From: Macrosoma leucophasiata
Lineage: Eukaryota; Arthropoda; Insecta; Lepidoptera; Hedylidae
DNA: 64,000 bases
Direction: 5' to 3'
Assembly (NCBI GenBank): GCA_036365455.1
Contig: JAWQUS010000007.1
Location: forward strand, 18,306,001-18,370,000
Under the pieces are notes generated by a model. That model was not told the DNA's origin, ran no database searches, and saw only the letters and a list, made by a program, of their open reading frames with translations. The translations under genes and the position numbers were made by a program. This document shows, piece after piece, positions 20,101 through 32,625 of this stretch (positions within the stretch are counted from its first letter, which is position 1; each line of letters opens with the position of its first letter).

Positions 20101-22785
20101 GTAATCCACACATTAACTGTCTCCATAGATAATGCTAATCGTACTTTATATGGAGACTTGTTTAATTACACAGCTGATCCTACAATAATGGAGATAAAAC
20201 CTTTAAAGAGCTTTGTATCAGGTGGAAGAATGATTACAGTACATGGTACAAATTTACATACAATACAGAAACCATTGATGAAATTATATTATGCTAATGA
20301 GTTACTTCCTGTTAATTATACAGCATGTGCTGTTCTGAATTCCAATCAAATGGAATGCCCCAGTCCAGCAATAAATAAAAAATATCATGAAATATTGCAA
20401 GCAACTAAATCTCAAACCAGCACTCCCCAAATTGCAATGAAAGTTGGTTTCGTAATGGATAATGTGGAAACTATGCATGATTTGGAAAAATACTTCAATC
20501 CACCACGGACTCATATGGTTTTTGTAGAGGACCCTCATGTCTACCAATTTCCAAATAAAATTAAATCTTATAAGGGTGACCCTCTAGTAATAGAAGGTGA
20601 GAATTTAATAAGAGCCAGTGATGAGTCAGATGTTGTGGTAACCATTGGCACTCAGCCATGCAATGTTACTAGTCTTACTATGCAGCAACTTCTTTGTACT
20701 CCACCAGAAATACAACCCTTCAATAGTGATGAAAATGGTGTACAAATAACAGATATTAATTTACCTTTAGTTGTTGTAAAAGTTGGAAAAAATCTGAGAT
20801 TTCCGATTGGGTATCTACATTATGAATTACTCAGGAATTATAATTTTCCACCAGAAGCTATAGCAGGAATTGCAGCTGGAACTTTTTTTCTGGTTCTTAT
20901 TTTCATGATTGTATTAGTTATGTACAGACGCCGAAGTACGAAAGCTGAAAGAGAGTACAAAAGAATTCAAATCCAAATGGACACACTGGAGAGCAACGTT
21001 AGATTGGAATGCAAGCTGGCCTTTGCAGAATTGCAGACTGATATGTCTGATTTGGCAGCAGATTTGGAACATTCAGGTATCCCTACCCTTGATCATGTTA
21101 ACTATGTCATGAAAGTGTTTTTCCCAGGAGTTTCAGATCATCCTATATTGAATGTTCAGCGTCAATTCATTAATACTCCCAGAACAAATTATGACGCAGC
21201 TATGGTCCAGTTTGAACAGCTTTTGAATAATAAATGTTTCCTGCTGTCATTTATAGACACATTAGAAGCCCAAAAATCATTTAACATCAGAGACAAGGTT
21301 AATGTGGCTTCCTTATTGATGATTATACTCATGGGCAAGATGGAATATGCTACAGATATTCTAAAGTCGCTTTTATTACGTCTTATAGACAAATCCGTTT
21401 GCAATAAGCACCCACAACTAATGTTGCGAAGAACTGAAAGCGTTGTTGAAAAGATGCTCACAAATTGGATGGCATTATGTATGTATTATTATTTGAAAGA
21501 CTATGCAGGATCGTCGCTGTTTTTATTATTTAAAGCAATTAAACATCAAATAGAGAAAGGTGTTGTTGATGCTATTACTCATGAAGCAAGATATTCTTTA
21601 TCAGAAGAGAAGCTATTAAAAGAACAAATCAACCACCAAACTGTAACTTTACATATCATTCAAGATGATTTTGATGATAAAGTACAATGCAAAGTTTTAG
21701 ATTGTGATAGTATATCACAAGTGAAATCCAAAATATTAGATGCTTTGTTTAAAAATACACCATTTTCTTTGCGTCCTTCCGTCCACGAAGTCGATTTGGA
21801 ATGGCGTCATGGCAGAGGAGGGCACGTAACGCTGCAAGACGAAGACCTCACAACGAAAACCCTCAATGGTTGGCGTAAATTAAATACATTAGCTCATTAT
21901 GGAGTTAAAGAATCTGCAGTAATGTCTTTAATATCTCGTCAAAACGACAGCTTTAATACGCCGTACAAAATACCATGTAAAAATTGTACAGGCATTTATT
22001 GTTCCAACTCCCATATACGAGTATATAATAGTGATATAACGGATCAAAATGTTCATTACTACCATTTGGTGAAGCCCATTGAATATCAGCACATTATAAA
22101 CAAGTCTTCAGAACATAGTCATAAAGCTATACCGGAAATATTTCTCACAAGGCTTCTCTCAACTAAAGGCACAGTTCACAAATTTGTTGATGATTTCTTC
22201 AGCACTATATTGACAGTAAATGAAGTGTTACCACCTGCAGTTAAATGGCTCTTTGATCTGTTCGATGATGCAGCTAGAGCACATGGTATCTTGAACCCAG
22301 AAGTAGTTCACGCGTGGAAATCGAATAGTTTACCCTTAAGATTTTGGGTAAACCTTATAAAAAATCCTGATTTCATATTTGATATTAATAAAACTGCTAC
22401 TGTAGACTCTTCTCTGTCAGTAATAGCCCAAACATTCATGGATGCCTGTTCACTAAGCGAACACCGACTTTGCAAAGATTCGCCGTCGAATAAATTGCTT
22501 TTTGCGAAAGATCTACCGACGTATAGAGAAATGGTGATACAATTTTATCAATCGGTATCTCAATTACCTCAAGTGACTGATCAAGAGCTAAGTACTTCAA
22601 TGCAACAGCTTTCAGTGGAACAGTTGAACGAATTCGATACATTGTCAGCATTGAAAGAACTGTATATCTATGTCAGTAAATATAGAGAACAAATTATATT
22701 AGGTCTAGAAAATAAAATGCACTTAGCTCTTAAATTAGATAACATAGCATGCACTATGGAAGGTGACCCCACATCCATATGCTGA
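17104..22785 (+). CDS. PlexB: Plexin, B-type semaphorin receptor, single coding exon
   Basis: Complete 1,893-residue plexin, a type I membrane receptor for semaphorins in axon guidance and cell repulsion. In order: signal peptide (1-22); Sema domain (about 25-490); PSI domains starting near 494, 645 and 799; four IPT/TIG folds (about 847-1240), with [12 protein letters not shown] and [15 protein letters not shown]; transmembrane helix 1252-1274; juxtamembrane coiled coil; split Ras/Rap GAP domain around a Rho-GTPase-binding domain. The GAP arginines are present: RRTE (1442-1443) and LRFWVN (R1746). ATG 17104 fits the Kozak rule (A at -3, G at +4); a GTG start at 17098 is unlikely in a eukaryote. 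B type is favoured by KAIPEI, HLVKP, SLPLRFW and [10 protein letters not shown], though the juxtamembrane part is A-like. No intron interrupts it, which is unusual for plexins. Confidence 0.95.
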   Translation: MASFTAVLVITLWLRSTIVCGYEFISQYPSSKNETFMFYHLAVDRVSGQVYTGSMNWVHQLSPDLKPIHVIRTGPIQDNPLCHASGCSSPEIQTTLTNNVNKILVIDQESRIVIACGSVAQGSCFKYKLGDISAKPEFIAESVAANDAEASTYAFIGPERYISWDRSNVLYVGTTFTNNGEYRHDVPAISSRDLMTLQLAQFTFSKQSLIQIDVKYRDNFLVQYVYGFNASDYAYFLIIQKHSHLAGNEELGYVSRLARTCVNDDNYNSYTEITLECNVNEESNGKIEIVNYNLVQDAKIAKAGVTLATQLGIETGDPILVALFSPSKGITNEPTTKSAICVYSLQEIEIKFNENVHMCFNGSTKARNMGYISGMISDGKCPSVGSTGNILNFCEVGLKISGLYPIKTMSVIHWNNTLITSVTMSVTGLHTVAFLGTSEGTLKKVLIDAEKALEYSSEELLPGQKILPDTTLSPYQKTLYVLAENTIVQIPTERCAEHGNCSSCLESNDPHCGWCSLEKRCTVQSMCQKGTQSAPRWLSQYTGQQCIDFEQILPDRISMNEVTTVQLIIRTLPELPFGAKYKCVFGNAPPIDAAVTSNGLACPTPDIKHRPKILQNQDHVYVPLSVHSSETNKDFVSRNFAYYDCAKHTTCHSCIMSEWACNWCIYDNRCTHDTSICQRTIISGENNPTKLLNHGIGHCPRIRQYKKPILLPNNVPKELELEVENLPHLQPGHTGFQCIVSIELANMILPARVESNHFIVCDKTMYSYEEDVGEYNVSVKVFWNHKHYIDTITITLYKCEILGSHRDHADCSLCITRNSIYQCTWCGNSCSYSESCLENPVTECPKPRIDMIKPLSGPIEGGTLVTIEGSNLGLRVEEVTGKVRIGEVFCDIEDFEVSVSITCRTGPSNGTTVAPVIVENDAGYTESSVLFSYKNIKLQGVYPTIGPISGGTQLAIGGQHLNIGSTVLAYLDELPCSVNKTQTSNSRLICITPKANIPRVIHTLTVSIDNANRTLYGDLFNYTADPTIMEIKPLKSFVSGGRMITVHGTNLHTIQKPLMKLYYANELLPVNYTACAVLNSNQMECPSPAINKKYHEILQATKSQTSTPQIAMKVGFVMDNVETMHDLEKYFNPPRTHMVFVEDPHVYQFPNKIKSYKGDPLVIEGENLIRASDESDVVVTIGTQPCNVTSLTMQQLLCTPPEIQPFNSDENGVQITDINLPLVVVKVGKNLRFPIGYLHYELLRNYNFPPEAIAGIAAGTFFLVLIFMIVLVMYRRRSTKAEREYKRIQIQMDTLESNVRLECKLAFAELQTDMSDLAADLEHSGIPTLDHVNYVMKVFFPGVSDHPILNVQRQFINTPRTNYDAAMVQFEQLLNNKCFLLSFIDTLEAQKSFNIRDKVNVASLLMIILMGKMEYATDILKSLLLRLIDKSVCNKHPQLMLRRTESVVEKMLTNWMALCMYYYLKDYAGSSLFLLFKAIKHQIEKGVVDAITHEARYSLSEEKLLKEQINHQTVTLHIIQDDFDDKVQCKVLDCDSISQVKSKILDALFKNTPFSLRPSVHEVDLEWRHGRGGHVTLQDEDLTTKTLNGWRKLNTLAHYGVKESAVMSLISRQNDSFNTPYKIPCKNCTGIYCSNSHIRVYNSDITDQNVHYYHLVKPIEYQHIINKSSEHSHKAIPEIFLTRLLSTKGTVHKFVDDFFSTILTVNEVLPPAVKWLFDLFDDAARAHGILNPEVVHAWKSNSLPLRFWVNLIKNPDFIFDINKTATVDSSLSVIAQTFMDACSLSEHRLCKDSPSNKLLFAKDLPTYREMVIQFYQSVSQLPQVTDQELSTSMQQLSVEQLNEFDTLSALKELYIYVSKYREQIILGLENKMHLALKLDNIACTMEGDPTSIC

Positions 22786-24700
22786 CTATATGATACCGTA
22801 AGTTACGATTTAATTGCATTTACGTAATTTATTTAAGTATATATTATATACAATACATATTTTGTAAAAAGAAGCTTTAATTTATTCATACTCAGATTTA
22901 AACCGACATGTAAAAAGACTGTAAAATATCAGTTCCATAATTCTAGTTAGAAGGTTTAACAGTATTTTTTTCAGTGATTGAATACTTAATATGGATTAAG
23001 AATAAGTTTATTGTATGTAATATTTATAAAGTGATTTTTTAAAGTATTCCTACCTATTCATGTGTCATTGATGAAAATAGTATTTTGGCAGTAATTTTAT
23101 ATGATGAACTTTAAAGCATTTATGTACTCTCCCAGTGGCCATATTTTCATGATCTACGCCATTTTTTTATGATTTAGTAAGCAAGTATTAGAAATATAGG
23201 AAGCTATGTCTGATTCTCATTGGTCAAGTGTAGTCGATTTCATTAAGTAAAAAAATGTAAGACTACTTACTATTCTAACGCACTGGAAAAAACAACTTGC
23301 CATGCCAAGCTTTCCTAATTTGTAATGGTAAGCTGTTTTTCTACCTAGTGGATTGAAATTAGTCTTACGTCTTATTTTGATTTAGAAAAACACATTTTAA
23401 ATACACCATTTAAATTTTGTACATTAATCTCTGTCCCGTGCCCGTAGGATTAAAACACCCTTGTACTGTTAAGGCTGTTCTATCCACAGAACAATAAAAA
23501 CAATAGAATTAGCCTAACGCCGTGGATGAATCGAATCCAGCGTATGTAACTTAAACTCACACGTCTACAACATAATCGTACTTTCTTACACTTGAAAAAC
23601 TATTGTGATTGGCAGCTAGGTTATGTATCAATCCTCACCATGTCTTATATCCACATACATATTTTTAAAGGGTACCTAAACTGGGACAAAATATTTACTT
23701 TATTTTCTTAGCATCACAGGACTTATAACCTTTTATTTTGGAAGTATTATCTTTCGCTACTGGTTAATAGATGTGATAAAATGCGTTATATTTTATGCTT
23801 TATAAGATTGTACACAAAGTTGATATTTACATAACAATTAGCAACAAAACTTATAGAAAATGTTTTTCTGCTTGTCGCTAGATATTTACGAGACGATACT
23901 GTATTCGATGTTAATAATAAATGCTCTATATTTCTTTTATTGTGAGTTTCTATATTGTCGTAGCAGTCTGTGACATGCGCCATATTTCTAGAATCGTATG
24001 ATTGAGTTTATTCGTTAGTGGTCCTTATATTCAACACCATAACGTATATACTTGCCATAATTTGTTAGTTTTTCGGTTCGGTTCGTTTTATATCCATTGG
24101 ATAGTACTATAGGACAGTAAGGCATTTATAAATATTTTTTTGGTTTTGGTGGCAATGGCTCAATATGATCATCTCTGCATACCAGAGGCACGCGGGGCGT
24201 CGTCTTGCGACTTCTAGTGTTTTTACTGTTCTGTGGTCTGTCTATATTACTTAGTCTAAATACTGTATTGGTGTTGATTCCATCTGCATCTCCATCCAGT
24301 TATCCTGTAGAAGTCACTTTGTCGAACACTTAGCCAATGTAAATTGGACTTTAAAATTATTATGATTTAAGGAAACAGATCTGGCTCTGAAATAAGATTA
24401 ATTATAATTGACTATTGTAAATGATTCATGTATATGCATCTAAAATACTTAACTATTGATGTGTATTATGCTAAGATGTATTATGTAAAGAGAAATAAGA
24501 TTATGTTAAGGAAAATGTTGTGATATTTGTATTTGGAATATTCATAATGCTCTTATTGATTGTTGTTACATTGTAACATTTGGATGTAGTTTCGTATATA
24601 AACTACATTTGTATTTTTTATTTGACTATCCTGACAGAATCTCATTCAAATAAATATTCAACATTTTAATGTAGCTTAACTAACGATGATCTCATCTTTG
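22786..24700 (+). other. Probable plexin 3' UTR
   Basis: AT-rich, no ORF or repeat recognised. Candidate poly(A) signals are AATAAA within GAACAATAAAAAC near 23493 and within CAAATAAATATTC near 24650; the second is followed by a T-rich, GT-containing stretch. Which is used cannot be told from sequence. Confidence 0.35.
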
Positions 24701-25089
24701 TTTATTGCTCAAGTTATTACTAAAATTTATAACAGACTATCTTGTTTCGGGACTTGTAACTTTATAATATTCCATTTACAAAGTTGTTTAAGAATAGGTG
24801 TAATTTTATAGTATAAGGAAGCGTAAATTCACCCGTCTCTTAAAATTTTATATAATTGACTAGAAATATACTTATTTATCAATTCTTTTGTAATATTTAA
24901 TTTCGATATGAATGGATAAGAAATGAAAATATATTATCATTTGATAACATTTATTAGACATTAGACACAAAATAATATAACTCTGGGACAATCACACTGA
25001 CACTCATTTGACATAATAATATAGCACTGCACTCGTGTTTCAAACACGTCTAACACAACAAAATGATTCATCTCTTATTTCAAGTAGGG

Positions 25090-25342
25090 ACAGTATCCAA
25101 CAAGAATTATTGCAAATCGACCTTAGGAAGGAGATTTCGATTTATGTATAGTAATGTAGAGCGTTATCTCTTTCGCACCTTACCTATGTGACGTTTGTCG
25201 ACCATGTTGATCAAATTTTGACCTATACCAGACTTAGTGCTTACTTAGGCAGTGTATAGCAGAGATAACGTTCTGCGAAGTCGAAACTAGCCGATTGTCT
25301 CTTTCGTAGGCTCTATGTGCATTATTTCTTGCTGGGTACTGT
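25090..25342 (-). mobile_element. M1 inverted-repeat element (MITE), copy A
   Basis: Ends ACAGTATCC and, inverted, ACAGTACCC. Arms of roughly 100 bases meet around an asymmetric centre (GACGTTTGTCGACCATGTTG), which gives the orientation. Full length, 253 bp, no ORF of its own. Confidence 0.75.
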
Positions 25343-26714
25343 ACAATTCAAATAATCATTGTATAGGTTTGTGGTAAGATATAACTTTTTTACAAAGAAA
25401 TATTTTGCTCACGGTGAGTTTCAATACAATAACGTGTTTCAAATACGTGAAGAACTACAAGAACGAATCAACAAAAGATCACTTGCTTGCATTGTTCGAA
25501 GGTCGCCCGATATACAAGAAACGTGTAAAACTTATTTCCACAAGAGTTTACTTCTTCTGACGTTTCTTAAACCCTTAGGTTGTCTCCACATGATAAGGCC
25601 TATCAATTAATATAATAAAACAGAAGCCACTCATATGGCAGGTACATGGGCCTTCAACGATATTTCCGGTCAAAAAGATACGAATCTGTGATGGGATCTG
25701 GAAGATATTACTTTCAAAGATGCAAGTTCGTCCGTGAAAAAATCGCCTTATACATATCTAGCATACACACAACGGTAACTGTGTCGATAGAAAGAATCAA
25801 TTTTGGTATCTAAGGCCAATTGTAAAAAATTAAATTGATAGCTGGGGAGCCTTTTGTGTGTCATTATTCTTATGAGATTAACGAAAATTTACCAAGTTTG
25901 GTTTTTATGAATGCCTAACAAGAATTCAAAGATATCTACAAGAAAACGTTTTGTGAATCATAGTTCCGCTACCGTCACCGTGGCGCAACTCATTTCTTTC
26001 ACTATTTTTTATTGGTATTTAGAACGATCTTTGCATTATGTAGTCAATGTCTAATTAAATACCCTTGAGTTTACGCAAACTCGTGGAAACTCCATGAGTT
26101 TCTCATATCAATTTTTTTACTATCGATATCTTTCCATTTAAATCATTGTAATAACATTGTTACATAGGAACACCATCCAAAAACAACACATTATTACCAA
26201 TCCCAATATTTTATGTTTAAATTCAAACTTCTAAAAACATAGATCTATTTCTACCACAATAATCTCTTTTTTTAAATTTTTTATTACAAATTGAACATAT
26301 TTCTTTAGAACTCTTTTATCTATCACCATGCAAACAGTCATTTGAGATCTATACCCTTAGTCATTTTATTCATTACAGAAAATCGAAAATGAAGCATAAG
26401 TTCCTGCATATATAATTTCACCAGTAGTGAGAAATTTACTGTAAATAAAAAAATCACCGAACTTTTTACATTCGATTTTCCATTTGAATTACATATTTGT
26501 ACTAAGGATACTGCAATTTGGATTGTAATTTAATAAGTACTAACTAAGTACATAAATTGTACTATAATACACAATCTACACAAATTACAAACGGCAGTAA
26601 GATGAGATTCTGTGAACTCACCGAATAAAACGCGTTAGCAGTATATTTAATTTTATCTTTAGGTCAACTCAAATCTAACAAATAAATTGGGCCTTTGTCA
26701 TAATCACTACTTAA

Positions 26715-26866
26715 TATTATAAATGCGAAAGTAACTCTGTCTGTCTGTCTGTTACCTTTTCACATCTAAACGACTGAATACAGAGATAGAGTTGACTTTG
26801 AGAAAGAACTTAGGCTACTTTTTAAACGACATCCACGCGGGCGATTCTGCGGGCAACAGCTAGTAA
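26715..26866 (+). repeat. Old interspersed repeat with (TCTG)n
   Basis: ATTATAAATGCGAAAGTAAC, then CTGTCTGTCTGTCTG, ending GGGCAACAGCTAGTA: the layout of a very common lepidopteran repeat, thought to be non-autonomous and Helitron-like. Internally shortened. Confidence 0.5.
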
Positions 26867-26929
26867 GCAATAAAAATATATTTATCCTCCTATAATATTT
26901 TAAAATAGAAAATATTCCTCACTTAAGTT

Positions 26930-27170
26930 ACAGTACGCAGCATGAAATATTGCACATCGATCCGACGAAAGAGACAATCGGCTAGTTTCGACTTCGTAGA
27001 GCGTTATCTCTGCTACATACTGCCTACGTAATCAATGATAGTCCGGTATTGGTCAAAACTTGACCAAAATGGTCGACAAGCGTCACATAGGTAAGGTACG
27101 AAAGAGATAACGCTATAATAAATAATCGAAATAAGCTAAGGTCGATGTGCAATATTAATTTATTGATGAA
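26930..27170 (+). mobile_element. M1 inverted-repeat element, copy B
   Basis: Starts ACAGTACGCAGCATG; centre AGTCCGGTATTGGTCAAAAC and ATGGTCGACAAGCGTCACAT; right arm AGAGATAACGCT. Near full length. Confidence 0.75.
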
Positions 27171-28228
27171 CACAGAAATAGGTGACATTTTAATCTATCA
27201 TGAAATATCGAAAACTGCTTGACGTACAAAGATAAAATTTGGCGAGGCCTTCCTTATAGTTCATAGGTAGTAGACAGCTGCTAAGAACGGATAATGCGAC
27301 AGGGCCGGATTAAAGAGATCTAAGAACTGACTAGTTAGCGTGAAAGGAGGAACTTAATATTTTGTGCTACGAACTTGAAATTCGGCAGAGCACCAAGTAA
27401 GGTGCGTTCAGTTAGTTAACAATGGTTAAGAATGGATGTTGCGATAGGACCGGTTTAAAGAGGTCTTAAAATTCTCGCAACTATACAAGTCCTTAATTTT
27501 TGTTTGCTAAAATCATTAAATTTGGCAGAGAGGTAGTTAGTAGACGTTCACAGCGCCCTCTTGTAAAATGATTCGGTAGGCATTTTAAAAGTCAGTAAAT
27601 TTTTTTTTTTGCAACACTTGCATTATTTTCTGGAGTTATTAATATGTAAGTAGGTATATTCATGCCAAATTACAGCTTTTTAGTATGAAGAGTCGAGCAT
27701 AACTGCGGATAGACGGATGTAAAGACGTGGCAAAATTGTAAGGTTTCCTTGTAGGCTCTAGAATCCTAAAAACCCCTGGTAAAAGGTTCCCAATTTAGCT
27801 CAACTGTGAGGGTATATTATGGTGAGTACATTGCTACTTTTACGAATTATAATAATATAATTTAGGCAAACAGCAATATATGCATAGTGCTCTTCAAATA
27901 GATGTCCACCGAGTTACATAAAACGCTCTCGGACAGTAGGTTCACATTATCGACAAAAAAGCGCCATTTTTTTTCAGACCTGAGTTGACCTCATGAACGA
28001 AATTTTCATTTGTTTTACACAATCATCACACGTTTATCATATAATAATATAAGTTATATATTTCCTACTAATTTTTTGTAAAAACGCCACTCTGGCAATC
28101 ATCGTCTAATATTCTTCAACTTAATTATGAATAAAACATGTTCTACAAATTCACACGTTACATGTTAAAATTTGAGGCAAAAAACATTTCGGCACTGCAG
28201 GATAGGAAAGCTGATTAGCGGACATTTT

Positions 28229-28963
28229 ACCCGTCAAATATATTGCATATCGTCTTTAAGGAAAACATTTCATTTTCTTTAAAGCGTTATCTCCTTCGAA
28301 CACCACCTCATCATCATCATATCAGCCATAGGACGTCCACTGCTGAACATAGGCCTCCCCCAATGACCTCCTTGCCGACCGATCGGAAGCGACGTGCATC
28401 CAGCGGGTACCTGCAGCCTTCACTAGGTCGTCGGTCCATCTTGCAGGTGGACGCCCTACGCTGCGCTTGCCGATACGTGGTCTCCACTCGAGAACCTTTC
28501 TGCCCCAGCGGCTATCGGTTCTCCGAGCTATGTGCCCTGCCCATTGCCACTTCATCATGGAGATCTGCTTGACTATGTCAGCGACTTTCGTTCGCCTACA
28601 GATTTCTTCATTTCTGATTCGATCCAGTAGGGAAACGCCGAGCATAGCCCTCTCCATTGACCGCTGAGTGACTTGGAGCTTTCGTACGAGACCCATAGTG
28701 AGAGACCACGTCTCGGCACCGTAGATCATCATCGGTAAAAAGCACTGGTCAAAGACTTTCGCCTTCAAGGACTGCGGGATGTTTGACAAGAAAACGCTCC
28801 TTAACTTCCCGAACACCACCTAAGTGACGTTTTCCGACCATTTTGATAAATTTTTGACTAATACCAACTATCAGTGCTTACTTAGGCTGTGATAATCACA
28901 GCAGAGATCGCTGTATGAAGTGTCGTAACTAGCTCGATATGCAATATTTATTGCCGGGTATTG
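28229..28963 (-). mobile_element. M1 inverted-repeat element, copy C, split by a LINE
   Basis: Left arm 28229-28308 and remainder 28822-28963 together form one M1 copy. The break falls in the AGCGTTATCTCCTTCGAACA region and holds the LINE insertion at 28309-28809. Confidence 0.7.
28309..28809 (-). mobile_element. RTE-type LINE, 5'-truncated, with 12-bp target-site duplication
   Basis: The 3' end of a non-LTR retrotransposon. The minus-strand reading frame encodes the C-terminus of an RTE-like reverse transcriptase without a stop until the end: YGAETWSLTMGLVRKLQVTQ, WQWAGHIARR and KRSVGRPPARWTDDL. It ends in a (GAT)n tail. CGAACACCACCT at 28297-28308 and 28810-28821 is the target duplication. 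5' truncation explains the missing endonuclease and catalytic parts. The open frame suggests a fairly young copy. Confidence 0.9.
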
Positions 28964-30171
28964 AAGATTGTTTATCCATTGGCAAATTGGTAGGTCTCCG
29001 AAGTTTACAACGAACACTTTTGAAAGCTTTTATATCGATAAAACTGACCATGTAAAAAAAAAACAATTTGGCCATATTCGCAATGATGTTATAAACAATC
29101 GACATATTATAATAAACCTTTTTCTACAACTTCACAAAAAAATTGTGACAACTAACGTTCGTACAAAATTGTATATTCTAATGGGACAGACATTACACAT
29201 AAAGCATCTTAACACTAAGGCCTCTCTTCTGATAAATATTATTTATTAATAGTTTATAATTGTGCATATTTTAATTGTGCAATGAAGACAAAAAAAAACG
29301 ACATTTTAATAGCAAGACTCAGCAAGAAAGGAACATGGTGATAACATATTTATCAAGACAATCTTTCACACGTTGCATCATGACACGACTGAGGAATGTT
29401 TTCAATTATGGATTATTTATTTTAATAATATTATAATATCACAATTCCTGGTAGATAAGCAGAAATGGAATTGTGTGGTACTGGACAGCATCATCAATTT
29501 TTATTCCATTATCACATTGTTGAGACCGACAATACTTTATTCTGGCAGTATGCGTTCAGCAATCAAATGCACTCGTACAATATAATATGTTATATAAGTC
29601 ACAGAGTACGAAATTCTCACTGCGCATTTATATTTTCATGTAAGTAGCAGACAAGTAGTTAATGTTTTGAATATTAAGTACAATAAAATTACACCAACAT
29701 AAAAGACAGGTGCCTTAATATATATATTATTATAGATACGCTGCTATCTGTTACTGAGCCTACTGCTCATACATGTACAGGTATGGAGATGATGGATGAC
29801 AGACAGATCAAGTAATGCCTTTGTATCTATACCTTTCGAACTCCGTTGTGACGACTAAACAAAAAGAACCTGTATTCGACGTCAAACTAACGGGCTCGTT
29901 TCTGATACACTGTTGATATTTTTATTTCTATGATAAAGAATTATATAGAAATCCAATATTACGTAAAACATATTATTATTGGACATTTTTTTCCCTGTAA
30001 AAGTGGTTTTGATTGTTGTTCTGAACAATTAAATATGATGTGTATCTTATATATATATAGACCCGAGACGAGGAAGGTTTCATTCCGTACTCTGTGATTA
30101 ATATTACCTACTACACTAAAAATATGATAAAATTAAATAATTTCTGCTACAGATAAAATCAACATTAATGG

Positions 30172-30298
30172 TCGAATACTCAAAAGTCACTCAATTTTAA
30201 CCAACCCTCAAATGAATGCTATCGTTTGAACGTGTTTTATAAAGACAGAAAACTTTTAAGTTCCACTTAGTTTTGAGTGACGTTTGAGTATTTGGCCG
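30172..30298. mobile_element. Small MITE with ~25-bp terminal inverted repeats
   Basis: Left end GGTCGAATACTCAAAAGTCA and, inverted at the right, GGCCAAATACTCAAACGTCA, with one or two differences. About 127 bp. A truncated second copy lies at 48999-49110. Confidence 0.7.
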
Positions 30299-32353
30299 TA
30301 AGGATAATAAATTTATAGTCAGAAAATGTGCTTTGACAGCAGCATTGCAATTTGTACTAATAATTGAAATAGTTTTATGTTATTGTGTAGCAATTTTTAA
30401 ATAAAACTCAAACCCATTATATAATATGCGTAATTATAAAAGTATATATCTTGTCTTTAGTATAACATCAAAATAGGTATACTTACATATATAATGATTA
30501 TCACACATAAAGCATCATGGCAAGATTTGTACAGAGAAAATAAAAAAAATATACACGGTAAAACAGCTTTCAAATATTATCTAGGGAACCCCAAGAACAT
30601 TTCCTTCATTTTACTCATTTTAATATTTTTTACTCTCCGGAATGAAAAGTTTAAAATTCAACTTTAGTATGGAGTGCATCTACTGTTCTTAGGTTTTTAT
30701 TCCGTTGAGGTAAAAATATTATAGATACCAGGGAACGTTCTCGAGGTTCTCTAGATAATATTAAGTTGTTTTTTATTGGACTTTTTTCATTTTTTTCTGT
30801 ACACATCAACGTATGGAACTTGCCATGATTCATTGATAATACATATTACAATTTCATATACATCACATTAAAATTTATTCATCACAATAAATTTGAATAC
30901 ACAGGGAGTAAAAAAATACTAAATACTTAGCTGTTGATCTGCGGTGGTACTTAACAATTTGAATTTAAAAAATAAGTATCACACGTTATTTTTCTTAATT
31001 ACATTTCAAAATTTAGTTCTAATCGCAATAACTAAACTCCCACAAACATTGTAAAGAAAAAGAAAAACGGTAAGTCCAGACTGGACGTCGGTAGCTCTGT
31101 TGGTAGAACGACTAGACTAGTGATGAAAATATTTCTTTCAGTTTTAATAAAATAAAACTGTATTTTATATAAAATAATACAAATATGTACCGGCACAAAG
31201 TTTGAGCTGACCTTGCCTCATACCTGCCACAGTTGTGATTTACACAAAGAGACCCTCTTTGTGAGTGTGAAGTAAGGCGTAGGAATCATATTAGCGATCG
31301 GTCGAATCAAAACTGACCGGTCGACAAAATGTTTTTCAGACCCGTTCAATCACTGGTCGATTCAATATTTGGATAGATCAATAATTAATTACTTTAAGAT
31401 TTGGATAAAGTCGTTCACTAAATCGACAAAATGTCACCGGCTACCCCTCGTTTCGTTTGTCTCGTATTTCACTCGAATTGCCGCGATTCTATGAGTGGCT
31501 TTGACACTAATGGAATGAACGAATTATTTTCGAAATGACCTTAGCGTATTGCCCAAATTTGAAGATTTATTCGTTTGATTAGTTGAATCGCATACGACAC
31601 ATACCTAAAGCTATTCAGTCTCGTCCAGCGCTCAAGATCCGTGCCGGCACCTACATCTTAACAAATCAAGGAGGAGAAAACAACATTATGAAAAAAATTG
31701 TTAGGATGAAGGAAGCAGCTACGAGCCATATGTATTTAGCATTTTGATGTTTCCCTATGTTGTATTATAACGCGCATATAAAACCCAACACGTCAACACT
31801 AATTTCGTATAGTCTTAACAATTAAATGCAAAAGTAAATATTATCAATCGTCCATCAAGGACGGAAAACTTCTTCACCCCCTTTTCTTATTTAGTGATAA
31901 CCAAACAAGTCATATGTATTCAGGGTTAATTCTAGAATCTGCCCCGAATCAATACATACCTACATTATGTTAAGTATTTTAACAACCTACCTATAATAAA
32001 CAAGTATACTTTTTTCCAACAATCTTTTCACTTGGCAAAGGCTTCACTAAAAAGTATTAGCTGATGGTGATTTGTATTAATTTGCCATAATACATGTTAT
32101 ACGTATTTAAATATCGTTCTGTAATCATCAACAAACCTGTTAGTGAATAATCATCTAAACCAATTTAATTGTAATTCATATAAATTAAAATCCTAACACA
32201 AGTCACACACACATGTAGGCCAAGAAACACTACTTTCTAATCTCTGTTAATATTTTCATTCATGTCATATTATAAAAATATCAAATTAAATTAATTGCAC
32301 TGATAAGCATTCCATTGAATACTTTTTTTTCAACTTTAGCAAAGTAACTACGT

Positions 32354-32625
32354 TTAGGCCTTTTGTGACAATTTCTCGAGTGGATCACGATATATGATGG
32401 TGGAGGATTTAATGAGATCTGGTTCGTCATCGGATATTGAATAATCGCTGGCGATGGCGATATCCTTGGGCGAGCACTTGTTATGTGCCATCAGGAGACC
32501 TCCGACCAGGCCCACTAAGGCCCGGTCCAGCCACGTCACTGGGTTGGCGTACACCAGCCCGCCCTCGTAGAATCCCAAGTGGCCTCCGTGGGCCAACTCC
32601 AAATACATTAGCTTATCATGAGAAC
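32354..32625 (-). CDS. ABHD2: ABHD2 exon 7, catalytic His and stop
   Basis: Starts SHDKLMYLELAHGGHLGFYE with the triad His H359, then VTWLDRALVGLVGG. The tail is acidic and Ser-rich, and the TAA stop is at 32354-32356. Acceptor TTTCAG. Confidence 0.95.

Larger units (their letters stand above)
22786..32353. other. Spacer between plexin and ABHD2 genes
   Basis: About 9.5 kb between genes whose 3' ends face each other. It contains the plexin 3' UTR, three copies of the M1 inverted-repeat element, a nested RTE-type LINE end, a small MITE at 30.2 kb and an old repeat at 26.7 kb. The rest is AT-rich DNA in which I see nothing. Confidence 0.6.

Noticed and set aside
22774..22785. C-terminal PDZ-binding motif of the plexin
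   Set aside because: Vertebrate B plexins end in a PDZ ligand, but the ending TSIC here is not a standard class I motif.
28243..28572. Plus-strand open frame of 109 codons
   Set aside because: It lies antisense to the RTE-like LINE coding end, which explains its length and G+C.
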